A stretch of 6,789 nucleotides of DNA from NCBI GenBank assembly GCA_946478775.1, contig CAMLDR010000208.1, positions 1 through 6,789 of the forward strand, given 5' to 3'. This document shows positions 1-5,695 of the stretch, one piece after another (position 1 is the stretch's first letter; the number at the start of each line of letters is the position of its first letter). Both the position numbers and the translations under genes were made by a program. Source of the stretch: an uncultured Flavobacteriales bacterium (GTDB lineage Bacteria > Bacteroidota > Bacteroidia > Flavobacteriales > Crocinitomicaceae). The notes under the pieces were generated by a model. It did no database searches and was not told the origin of the DNA. It saw only the letters and a program-made list of their open reading frames with translations.

Positions 1-180
1 ATTGCTATTCCGGACGAACAATTGGTGATCGTGCGAACAGGTCATATTCGAGCTCCGAATATTGAAAAAGACATCCTTAAATCTGCCAACACGAAAGCAA
101 ACCGGGAAAAAATCGGGCATCCATCCGATTTATTCGAATACATCCGAATGGCTAGAGAAGCAGCAGCAATAAACAAATGA
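1..180 (+). CDS. C-terminal end of a probable serine hydrolase (beta-lactamase class C-like), 5' truncated by window edge
   Basis: Frame 1 is open from the first base to a TGA at 178-180 and gives 59 residues beginning IAIPDEQLVIVRTG. A hydrophobic beta strand of the form 'I.PDEQLVIVRTG' followed by a tail with a 'DLFEYIRMAREA' helix resembles the end of serine beta-lactamase-like hydrolases (Beta-lactamase family, class C / DD-peptidase fold). In those enzymes the last core strand typically reads 'I.P..dLVIVR.G' and is followed by a final helix. The catalytic SxxK, YxN and HxG motifs lie upstream of the window, so activity cannot be judged. Codon use looks like that of the neighbours. The next gene starts 37 bp downstream on the same strand. 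That this is a coding C-terminus is fairly secure; the family call rests on a short stretch and is tentative. Confidence 0.55.
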   Translation: MAIPDEQLVIVRTGHIRAPNIEKDILKSANTKANREKIGHPSDLFEYIRMAREAAAINK

Positions 181-217
181 TTAATTTCACGTCCGCAATC
201 AAATAAGCAATGGACTG

Positions 218-1654
218 ATGAGAGATCGCAGCAGCTACATCAAATATTACCTTCCGGTCTTTTTTATTCTGCTGGGATTTGTTCTAAAAGGGCTTTTCCT
301 TGGATCCAATTCCCTGGGCGGAGATGAACCGTTCAGCGTGTATCATTCACAGCAGTCATTGGAAAGTTTGTTGGGGATTTTTCAGAAAGAGAACAATCCG
401 CCGCTGCATTTTTTACTGTTGCACTATTGGATTCAATTTTTTGGAATTTCTGAATTTTCAGTGCGGGTCCCTTCCCTCATCTTCAGCGCTTTCACCGTGC
501 TTTTTATTTACCGGATCGGATTAAAGTTTTTCAACCTGCGGGTCGCTGTTATTGCATCCGTCATTTTCACTTTCTCCACCTATCAGGTCCTGTATGCACA
601 TGAAGCAAGAGCTTATGCGCTAATGGGTTTTCTTGTTTCCGTTTCCATGTTTTATTACCTGGAGATCATTCATTCAAAAACCCGAACCAAGTGGTCATTA
701 TTTTGGTTCTTCCTGGCAAACACACTACTGATATACACACATTTTTTTGGATTTTTCATCCTGTTCATTCAATTTTTCTTCCTACTCTTTCAACGAGAAC
801 TTCTCAAGGAATTTTACCGCTTCCTCCTCCTTTTTGCAGGGATCATACTGCTTGCATATTCGCCATATCTCTGGCTGATTTTGAATCGCTTTTCAAGTGC
901 TGCCGGAGGAACCTGGGTCAATCCGCCAAGCGGGATCAATGCCCTTTATGAAATGCTTCGTGCGTTTAGCAATGCTCCTGTTACAGCCGTATTTACACTT
1001 GCAGGAATGGGCATTGGTTTAACGCTCTTAATCGTAAAACGCAAACAAAATCCCAATCGCCTGGCAACACGGCTGATAAACTCCTGGTTCTATCTTCCAT
1101 TCCTGTTTATGTTCGTGATCTCGTTTTGGATTCCCATGTTCCTGGATCGCTACCTGATGTTCGTTTCCATTGGTTTTTGCCTGGCTGTGGCTATTTCCAC
1201 CGATTTCATTCTTCAAAAAAAACCATTGCGCCTTTTAATCCCAGGATTCATCTGTCTGCTCTTCCTTGTAACCGTGAAACCGAATAAAACGAACAAGCGC
1301 GAAGTAAAAGAAACTGTTCAGCTGGTTAAAAAATTGGAAAACAACAACACCTTGGTTTTGGTCGCACCGGTTCATTTTTCACTGAATTTCATTTACTATT
1401 ATGACCGTTCACTATTCCGGCTATCCGACCCGGAATTGATGAAAAAGAAACTGAGTCAGCGATCTCTCTACTGCATCAACAGCCTGGAAGGTTTGGATTA
1501 CAAGTCTGCAAAACGCATTGTACTGGTGGATGCCGCAAGTAATTTCTCGGCCCCGAACAACCAAATCCTGAATACATTAAATGCGGAGTTCGCCCAGGTA
1601 AAGAAATACCACATCGAAGAAATTTTTGACATTTATGAATTCAGGCAGAAATAA
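218..1654 (+). CDS. GT39/ArnT-type integral membrane glycosyltransferase
   Basis: A 478-aa polytopic membrane protein with the layout of the PMT/ArnT-like glycosyltransferases (GT-C fold, family GT39 type). These transfer sugars from polyprenyl-phosphate donors to acceptors on the outer face of the inner membrane. After the first membrane segment (about residues 11-30) comes the diagnostic acidic pair in the first external loop (GGDEPF, D36-E37). Then follow the loop NNPPLHFLLLHYW (about 59-71), SVRVPSLIFS (81-90) and the family-like YAHEARAYAL (126-135). About ten further hydrophobic segments extend to residue ~353, including FLDRYLMF (308-315), which resembles the conserved 'RYL' region. 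A soluble tail of ~125 residues (354-478) lies beyond. The ATG at 218 is chosen because it directly precedes the first membrane helix. Donor and acceptor are unknown. The downstream FkbM methyltransferase hints at glycan work, but a promoter at 1695 separates the transcripts. Confidence 0.85.
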   Translation: MRDRSSYIKYYLPVFFILLGFVLKGLFLGSNSLGGDEPFSVYHSQQSLESLLGIFQKENNPPLHFLLLHYWIQFFGISEFSVRVPSLIFSAFTVLFIYRIGLKFFNLRVAVIASVIFTFSTYQVLYAHEARAYALMGFLVSVSMFYYLEIIHSKTRTKWSLFWFFLANTLLIYTHFFGFFILFIQFFFLLFQRELLKEFYRFLLLFAGIILLAYSPYLWLILNRFSSAAGGTWVNPPSGINALYEMLRAFSNAPVTAVFTLAGMGIGLTLLIVKRKQNPNRLATRLINSWFYLPFLFMFVISFWIPMFLDRYLMFVSIGFCLAVAISTDFILQKKPLRLLIPGFICLLFLVTVKPNKTNKREVKETVQLVKKLENNNTLVLVAPVHFSLNFIYYYDRSLFRLSDPELMKKKLSQRSLYCINSLEGLDYKSAKRIVLVDAASNFSAPNNQILNTLNAEFAQVKKYHIEEIFDIYEFRQK

Positions 1655-1694
1655 GGAATCAATCCGGAAGTCTTCGAAAACCATCGCTTTTTAG

Positions 1695-1702
1695 TAACTT
1701 TG
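1695..1702 (+). promoter_or_regulatory. Bacteroidota-type -7 promoter element (TAACTTTG)
   Basis: TAACTTTG matches the TAnnTTTG consensus of the Bacteroidota primary sigma factor exactly. It lies 22 bp before the ATG at 1725, which leaves a short A-rich leader (AAAGATTAAAAAACA) typical of the phylum. The matching -33 TTTG is weak or absent; the nearest candidate is around 1670-1675. This element probably starts transcription of the 136-aa gene and possibly of the methyltransferase after it. Confidence 0.7.
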
Positions 1703-1724
1703 CAATCCAAAAGATTAAAAAACA

Positions 1725-2135
1725 ATGCGCGAAGAATTGAAAGGCCCTGTTGTTGAAAATGTAAAAGTTGTTGTTATTCCGGAAACCAATGAAGAGGGAG
1801 GAACACAGCACTATGTATACCTACTGAATTTACGTGAAGATATCATGGAAGGAATCATCATCACCAGCCGCGGTTATGGCGAAGATGTGAATACCGGGGA
1901 GAAAGTGAAAACTTCTACTTTACGTCATTCGCTGGAGGTTCTTTTGCCCGACGAAGCTGCCAAAATAGAACCTATCATGGAAGAAGTTTTTGGCTTCACG
2001 AATGAATATTGGGTTTCTTTTTGGGTGGAAGATATCATGTACGATAAACGCTTCATTTTCCTGCCGGAAACAATTAACGAAAAGAATATGACTACCATTC
2101 CTAAATTAGGAAGAAAAGGTGTCATGATCGGATAG
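1725..2135 (+). CDS. Conserved Bacteroidota protein of unknown function
   Basis: A 136-aa, mostly acidic, soluble protein with no signal peptide, membrane segment or cysteine. It has the look of a small conserved alpha/beta protein. A beta-rich N-terminal half (GPVVENVKVVVIPE, about 7-20; HYVYLLNL, 29-36; GIIITSRGYGE, 43-53) leads to a helix with TSTLRHSLEVL (63-73). Then come EPIMEEVFGFTNEYWVSFWVE (about 82-102), YDKRFIFLPETI (106-117) and a C-terminal KGVMIG. I recall near-identical layouts as conserved hypotheticals in many Bacteroidota, some mislabelled as phenylalanyl-tRNA synthetase. Nothing here supports synthetase activity, and I assign no function. The start is set by the promoter 22 bp upstream and the A-rich leader. 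The next gene begins 43 bp downstream. Confidence 0.85.
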   Translation: MREELKGPVVENVKVVVIPETNEEGGTQHYVYLLNLREDIMEGIIITSRGYGEDVNTGEKVKTSTLRHSLEVLLPDEAAKIEPIMEEVFGFTNEYWVSFWVEDIMYDKRFIFLPETINEKNMTTIPKLGRKGVMIG

Positions 2136-2178
2136 GCCGAATGATCGAATCAAATACTATTTAATTTAAAAACGAACG

Positions 2179-2964
2179 ATGCAAGCTATAAAGAAACTAC
2201 TCTATCGAACATTAGGTATCAATGGTTATTTAGCTGTTCTGAGAAAGTCCTTTTTTTTAGCATTCAACAGCGGAGTTCTTAAGAATAAACCCACTTTCAA
2301 ATGGCATTATTTCGTCAGGAAATTGGTAAAGCCAGGCTATGTTGTCATTGATATAGGTGCTAACCTGGGTTACTTCTCCAATACATTCTGCAAATCTGCC
2401 GGTCCAACCGGTAAAGTATTCAGCGTGGAGCCGGTTACACCCTTCCGTAACCAATTAACCAAACAACTTTCCTGGGCAACTAACAGCACGATCTGTGGTT
2501 TCGCACTTGGGGCAGAAAATGTAGACGAAATTGTACTGGGAATCCCGCAGGCTGTAAGAGAGCTGGGGTATTTGAGAACAGGTCTTCCATCTATTCTGTA
2601 CGGTGAGAACGAAAAGGCCGATGAGAAAAACACCTTTGCAGCTTCTCTGAAAAAAGGAAGCGAGGTTTTTGCAGATCTGGAACGGATTGACTACATCAAA
2701 TGCGATATTGAAGGATACGAATGGATTGTTTTTCAGGATATGAAAGAGATTTTCGCAACTAAGAAACCATTGATCCAGGCAGAATGCTGGGATCAGAATT
2801 TCGAAGAAGTACTCGCTTTCTTTCAGGCCTTGGATTACGACACCTACAAATTGAATAACGGAAAACTGACTCCGTTAAACGATACTCCGAAAGAAAAATG
2901 GGGAAGCGACGATACGCTTTTTGTCCCGAAGGAAAAGCTTGGATTGATTAAAGAGTTTCTTTAA
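2179..2964 (+). CDS. FkbM family SAM-dependent methyltransferase
   Basis: A 261-aa soluble protein with the FkbM-type (Methyltransf_21) Rossmann-fold methyltransferase core. The SAM-binding motif I is VIDIGANLGYFS (56-67), with the family's GANxG glycine loop. The acidic end of strand 2 follows in FSVEP (E84), the residue expected to hold the SAM ribose. The family signature is DYIKCDIEGYE (171-181), the 'IK.D.EG.E' strand typical of FkbM proteins. AECWDQ (201-206) and a C-terminal segment ending near SDDTLFVP (243-250) complete the domain. FkbM proteins commonly O-methylate sugars, glycans or secondary metabolites; the substrate here is unknown. The ATG follows an A-rich leader (AAAAACGAACG). 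There is no clear TAnnTTTG box in the 43-bp gap, so co-transcription with the preceding gene is plausible. The stop lies 11 bp before the large palindrome. Confidence 0.88.
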   Translation: MQAIKKLLYRTLGINGYLAVLRKSFFLAFNSGVLKNKPTFKWHYFVRKLVKPGYVVIDIGANLGYFSNTFCKSAGPTGKVFSVEPVTPFRNQLTKQLSWATNSTICGFALGAENVDEIVLGIPQAVRELGYLRTGLPSILYGENEKADEKNTFAASLKKGSEVFADLERIDYIKCDIEGYEWIVFQDMKEIFATKKPLIQAECWDQNFEEVLAFFQALDYDTYKLNNGKLTPLNDTPKEKWGSDDTLFVPKEKLGLIKEFL

Positions 2965-2975
2965 TCAAACTATAC

Positions 2976-3017
2976 AAAACAAGTAGGGACGCGATGCATC
3001 GCGTCCCTACTTGTTTT
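2976..3017. terminator. Perfect 42-bp palindrome; probable bidirectional terminator and REP-like element
   Basis: Every base from 2976 to 3017 pairs with its mirror about 2996/2997. The arms are AAAACAAGTAGGGACGCGATG and its exact reverse complement. The GC-rich inner part (GTAGGGACGCGATG and its complement) is bordered by AAAA on the left and a T run on the right (TTTTT at 3014-3018). The transcript from either strand can therefore fold a hairpin followed by U residues. It lies between the + strand methyltransferase (stop at 2964) and the - strand hpd (stop at 3053), where a shared convergent terminator is expected. The hairpin would have a minimal loop taken from the ATGCAT centre. Its perfection and much higher GC content than the surroundings suggest a dispersed extragenic palindrome family and not only a locally evolved terminator. 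Confidence 0.8.
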
Positions 3018-3020
3018 TAT

Positions 3021-3037
3021 CATTCAATGATTGAATG
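3021..3037. repeat. Short inverted repeat (7-bp arms, 3-nt loop)
   Basis: CATTCAA-TGA-TTGAATG lies just after the large palindrome and 15 bp beyond the hpd stop codon as read on the - strand. It could form a small AU-rich hairpin at the 3' end of the hpd transcript. No U tract follows it directly on either strand, so a terminator role on its own is doubtful. Confidence 0.45.
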
Positions 3038-3052
3038 TTGTGGTCTTTTATT

Positions 3053-4216
3053 TTAAAGCGTCCCTCTTTTCTCCTGTTCTCTTTCAATGGATTCAAACAA
3101 GGCTTTGAAGTTTCCTGCTCCGAATCCTTTTGCTCCCATTCGCTGAATGACCTCGAAGAAAACGGTTGGTCGGTCTTCTACAGGCTTGGTGAAGATTTGC
3201 AATAAGTAACCTTCCTCATCCGCATCGATCATAATTCCAAGCTTCTGTAATTCGTTGATGTCTTCTTTGAACTTCGACATGTGATCTTTCAAACGCTCCG
3301 GGATCGCATCGTAGTAAGCCTGCGGAGGTGTGGATAAGAATTCAATTCCACGGGAACGCATATCAGCCACTGTCGTGATAATATCGTCTGTAGCAACCGC
3401 GATATGCTGAACTCCTTCACCTTCGTAAAAATCAATGTATTCTTCGATTTGAGAACGTTTTTTGCCTTCTGCAGGTTCGTTGATCGGGAATTTGATGCGT
3501 CCGTTTCCGTTCGACATTACTTTCGACATCAAAGCGGAATATTCTGTGGTGATTTGTTTATCGTCAAACGATAAGAAATTGACAAATCCCATGACATCCT
3601 CAAACCATTTTACCGCTTCATTCATTCTATTCCACCCGGTATTTCCAACCATGTGATCAATGAACTTCAATCCAACCGGAGCCGGATTGTAAGCTGACTT
3701 GTACTCCACGTAACCCGGCATAAAAATACCTGTGTAATTCTTGCGCTCAACGAATACAAAAACCGTTTCGCCATAAGCTCCATAAATTCCGGAACGAACA
3801 ACTTCTCCGTTTTCATCCGATTCAACCATCGGCTCAAAAAAGGACTTCGCACCTCTTTTGGTTGTTTCTTCGTAAGATTTTCTGGCATCTTCTACCCAAA
3901 GTGCAATCACTTTTACGCCGTCACCATGCTTTTTAACGTGTTCCCCGATCGGTGAATCACTCTTCAATGCTGTTGTTAATACGATTCTGATTTTGTCTTG
4001 CTTCAATACGTATGATGCACGATCTTTCACCCCTGTTTCCAAACCTGCGTATGCTAAATCCTGGAAACCAAATGCTGTTTTATAAAAATGGGCGGCCTGT
4101 TTTGCATTTCCCACATAAAACTCCACATAATCCGTTCCCAACAAAGGCAAAAAGTCTTGCGCTCCTTCGAAAATTTTATCTAATCCGTATTCTACGTTCT
4201 TTATTTCGTTACTCAT
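3053..4216 (-). CDS. hpd: 4-hydroxyphenylpyruvate dioxygenase
   Basis: A 387-aa enzyme of the vicinal oxygen chelate superfamily. It converts 4-hydroxyphenylpyruvate plus O2 to homogentisate and CO2 in tyrosine/phenylalanine degradation, in the cytoplasm with Fe(II). An N-terminal VOC domain (about 27-157, from TDYVEFYVGNAKQAAHFYKT) is followed by the catalytic C-terminal VOC domain (about 183-370). The iron ligands expected for the family are all visible: H188 in FIDHMVGN, H271 in GVQHIAVAT and E355 in FFEVIQR. Other family features are IKFPINEPA (241-249), STPPQAYYD (295-303), GYLLQIFTKP (336-345) and the C-terminal GFGAGNFKALFESIE (364-378) that caps the active site. Length is normal. The gene lies 90 bp downstream of hmgA on the same strand. 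No TAnnTTTG box is seen in that gap, so it is probably co-transcribed with hmgA. The ATG (complement of 4214-4216) follows an A-rich leader. Confidence 0.97.
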   Translation of the reverse strand: MSNEIKNVEYGLDKIFEGAQDFLPLLGTDYVEFYVGNAKQAAHFYKTAFGFQDLAYAGLETGVKDRASYVLKQDKIRIVLTTALKSDSPIGEHVKKHGDGVKVIALWVEDARKSYEETTKRGAKSFFEPMVESDENGEVVRSGIYGAYGETVFVFVERKNYTGIFMPGYVEYKSAYNPAPVGLKFIDHMVGNTGWNRMNEAVKWFEDVMGFVNFLSFDDKQITTEYSALMSKVMSNGNGRIKFPINEPAEGKKRSQIEEYIDFYEGEGVQHIAVATDDIITTVADMRSRGIEFLSTPPQAYYDAIPERLKDHMSKFKEDINELQKLGIMIDADEEGYLLQIFTKPVEDRPTVFFEVIQRMGAKGFGAGNFKALFESIEREQEKRGTL

Positions 4217-4306
4217 ATTTCTTTAATTATCAATTTTTTAATGATGAATTATGAAGTACTGAAGTCCTTTTCAATTTGGAATTCAGCATTCGTAATTAGT
4301 AATTAT
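4217..4306. other. AT-rich degenerate repeat-like spacer between hmgA and hpd
   Basis: This 90-bp gap is strongly AT-rich and made of related short words: TTAATTATCAA, TTAATGATGAATTATGAAG, TTGGAATTCAGCATTCG and TAATTAGTAATTATT. They read like decayed copies of an (AATTATGA)n-type intergenic repeat. I see no open frame, no TAnnTTTG box on the - strand, and no strong hairpin. It separates two genes of one pathway without an evident promoter or terminator. Confidence 0.4.
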
Positions 4307-5461
4307 TTAAAGCCAGCTCGTTGCATAAGAATCATCTTCCATATCAACTGCTGCCTGCGTTAATTTTAATGGTCGGAAAGTATCTACCATCACGGCAAGC
4401 TCTTTCGTTTCTGTTTGTCCGATACTTCTTTCGTAAGCACCCGGATGCGGTCCGTGTGGGATTCCTCCGGGATGCAGGGAAATATATCCTTTCTCTACGT
4501 GATTTCTGCTCATAAAGTCCCCATCCACATAATAAAGCAACTCATCCGAATCAATGTTACTGTGGTTGTATGGTGCCGGAATAGAAAGCGGATGGTAATC
4601 GTACATTCTTGGGACAAAGGAACAAATTACGAAGTTGTGCGCTTCGAAAGTTTGGTGCACCGGCGGCGGCTGATGTACCCGGCCCGTGATCGGTTCAAAA
4701 TCATGGATTGAAAAGGCATACGGGAAATTGTACCCGTCCCAGCCAACTACATCAAAAGGATGTGAAGCATATTCCAATTCATGCAACATATTTTCCTTTT
4801 TGATCTTCAGGGTGAATGTACCCAATTCATCGTGCGTTTCCAATTCGGTTGGTCCTCTGAAATCGCGTTCACAGAAAGGGGAATGTTCCAGTAACTGCCC
4901 GAACTTGTTGCGGTAATTTTTAGGTGTATAGACCGGAGAAAAGGATTCTACGATAAACAATCGGTTCTTCTCTGTCTCAAATTCCATCTGGTAAATCATT
5001 CCACGCGGAACAACCAGGTAATCCCCGTAACTGAACGGAATATTCCCGAGCATCGTTCTTAGCTTTCCGCTTCCTTCATGGATGAAAATAACTTCATCTG
5101 CATCCGCATTTTTATAGAAGTAGGTCTGCATTGACTTCTTCGGAGCTGCAAGTGCAATATTCAGGTCATTATTAAACAGAACCACTTCACGGGAGTCGAG
5201 GAAATCGTCTTTCGGAGTGACATTGTATCCCTTCAGCATACGTGAAGTAATGTTCTTATTCACTGCCGGTACCGGTGTCAGATCTTTCAGTTCTTTAACC
5301 GATTTCACCATGGTTGGTCGATGCACATGATATAACAACGAAGAAAACCCATGAAATCCTTCCGTTCCGAAGAGTTGTTCGTAGTATAAATCACCGGATT
5401 CTTTCCGGAATTGCGTATGTCTTTTAGGAGGAATTCTCCCCAATTGATAATAAAAAGGCAT
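4307..5461 (-). CDS. hmgA: Homogentisate 1,2-dioxygenase
   Basis: A 384-aa cupin-fold Fe(II) dioxygenase that opens the ring of homogentisate to maleylacetoacetate, the step directly after hpd. Recognisable family segments are FGTEGFHGFSSLLYH (31-45), ADEVIFIHEGSG (121-132), YGDYLVVPRGMIYQ (145-158), DVVGWDGYNFPYAFSI (237-252), the histidine-rich RVHQPPPVHQTFEAHNFVIC (261-280) and FVPRMYDYHP (282-291). The probable iron ligands are H300 and E307 in NHSNIDSDELLYY and H336 in GGIPHGPH. The protein is shorter than the ~430-445 aa human and pseudomonad enzymes, as is usual for the Bacteroidota/actinobacterial branch. It ends SYATSWL. The later enzymes (maleylacetoacetate isomerase, fumarylacetoacetase) are not in the window. 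It is transcribed before hpd, probably from the box at 5584-5591, with a leader of about 115 nt. The ATG follows AAAAAATAATTAAATATAC. Confidence 0.96.
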   Translation of the reverse strand: MPFYYQLGRIPPKRHTQFRKESGDLYYEQLFGTEGFHGFSSLLYHVHRPTMVKSVKELKDLTPVPAVNKNITSRMLKGYNVTPKDDFLDSREVVLFNNDLNIALAAPKKSMQTYFYKNADADEVIFIHEGSGKLRTMLGNIPFSYGDYLVVPRGMIYQMEFETEKNRLFIVESFSPVYTPKNYRNKFGQLLEHSPFCERDFRGPTELETHDELGTFTLKIKKENMLHELEYASHPFDVVGWDGYNFPYAFSIHDFEPITGRVHQPPPVHQTFEAHNFVICSFVPRMYDYHPLSIPAPYNHSNIDSDELLYYVDGDFMSRNHVEKGYISLHPGGIPHGPHPGAYERSIGQTETKELAVMVDTFRPLKLTQAAVDMEDDSYATSWL

Positions 5462-5471
5462 GTATATTTAA

Positions 5472-5564
5472 TTATTTTTTAACAATTCGATAATAAAAAG
5501 CACCTCCTCTCACTCGGGTTTTCGAATAAGCATCCACATGAGTTTTATCATCAATTCCAACCAC
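5472..5564 (-). CDS. Possible small ORF (about 30 aa) just upstream of hmgA, or 3' remnant of a lost gene
   Basis: On the - strand a frame open from 5606 ends in TAA at 5472-5474, only 10 nt before the hmgA ATG. Its last 30 residues, from a GTG at 5564, read VVGIDDKTHVDAYSKTRVRG followed by GAFYYRIVKK. The composition is that of a normal protein: mixed charge, alternating hydrophobics, an RGGAFYY turn-strand pattern and codons like those of the neighbours. It does not look like a random translation of AT-rich spacer. No ATG is in frame. GTG 5564 is the first usable start downstream of the promoter box at 5584-5591, giving a leader of roughly 10-15 nt. Either it is a translated short protein or leader peptide in the hmgA transcript, or the decayed end of a longer gene. 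I recognise no family. Its tyrosines (Y13, Y24, Y25) are of interest before a tyrosine-degradation gene, but any regulatory role is speculation. Confidence 0.35.
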   Translation of the reverse strand: MVGIDDKTHVDAYSKTRVRGGAFYYRIVKK

Positions 5565-5583
5565 ATAGTATCTGAAAGTTAAA

Positions 5584-5591
5584 CAAAAATA
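5584..5591 (-). promoter_or_regulatory. Probable -7 promoter element for hmgA-hpd (TATTTTTG on - strand)
   Basis: The - strand reads TATTTTTG, an exact TAnnTTTG match, about 122 bp upstream of the hmgA ATG. No convincing TTTG sits at the -33 distance. The element lies in an AT-rich spacer where chance matches are easier, so it is supported mainly by its position between divergent genes and by being the best match on this strand. Confidence 0.5.
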
Positions 5592-5632
5592 CCGACAAAA
5601 AGGGAACTAAAAAATGAGAAATGTCAGTTTTT

Positions 5633-5659
5633 AAGCGAAAGTGAAAACTTTCATTGCTT
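5633..5659. promoter_or_regulatory. Interrupted inverted repeat, candidate operator between tdh and hmgA promoters
   Basis: AAGC-GAAAGT-gaaa-ACTTTC-att-GCTT: six-base arms GAAAGT (5637-5642) and ACTTTC (5647-5652) around a 4-nt centre. An outer AAGC/GCTT pair (5633-5636, 5656-5659) is offset by three bases on one side. It ends 11 bp before the tdh -7 box, so it covers the -33 region where a regulator would act, and lies 41 bp from the opposing hmgA box. The binding protein is unknown. Confidence 0.4.
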
Positions 5660-5670
5660 CGAAAAAAAAG

Positions 5671-5678
5671 TATATTTG
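5671..5678 (+). promoter_or_regulatory. -7 promoter element of tdh (TATATTTG)
   Basis: TATATTTG is an exact TAnnTTTG match, 17 bp before the tdh ATG at 5696. TTTC at 5649-5652 (18 bp upstream) or TTG at 5654-5656 (14 bp upstream) could serve as an imperfect -33 element. The placement means the tdh mRNA leader is only about ten nucleotides, and it rules out in-frame starts upstream of the box. Confidence 0.75.
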
Positions 5679-5695
5679 CGCTCAAATCGCATCCC

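Noticed and set aside
1028..1216. 62-aa open frame on the - strand inside the glycosyltransferase gene
   Set aside because: Low-complexity antisense shadow of a membrane-protein gene with no leader or promoter of its own.
2370..2633. 87-aa open frame on the - strand within the methyltransferase gene
   Set aside because: Antisense to an intact FkbM gene with clear motifs; its composition is that of a shadow frame and no promoter precedes it.
2981..3013. CRISPR repeat or single repeat unit
   Set aside because: The palindrome occurs once, with no spacers or second copy in the window, and nothing resembling cas genes is present.
4415..4916. Two + strand frames (98 and 76 aa) within hmgA
   Set aside because: They are opposite to a well-conserved enzyme and carry no recognisable motif, leader or promoter.
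5501..5508. Strong Shine-Dalgarno-like AGGAGGTG on the - strand upstream of hmgA
   Set aside because: It lies about 40 nt from the hmgA ATG, too far for initiation, with no start codon at proper distance. It encodes the Arg-Gly-Gly part of the small frame, and Bacteroidota rarely use such sites.
5654..5695. N-terminal extension of tdh from a TTG start (14 extra residues)
   Set aside because: The consensus -7 promoter box at 5671-5678 lies within it, and the ATG at 5696 directly precedes the Rossmann strand, so the extension is not transcribed from that promoter.
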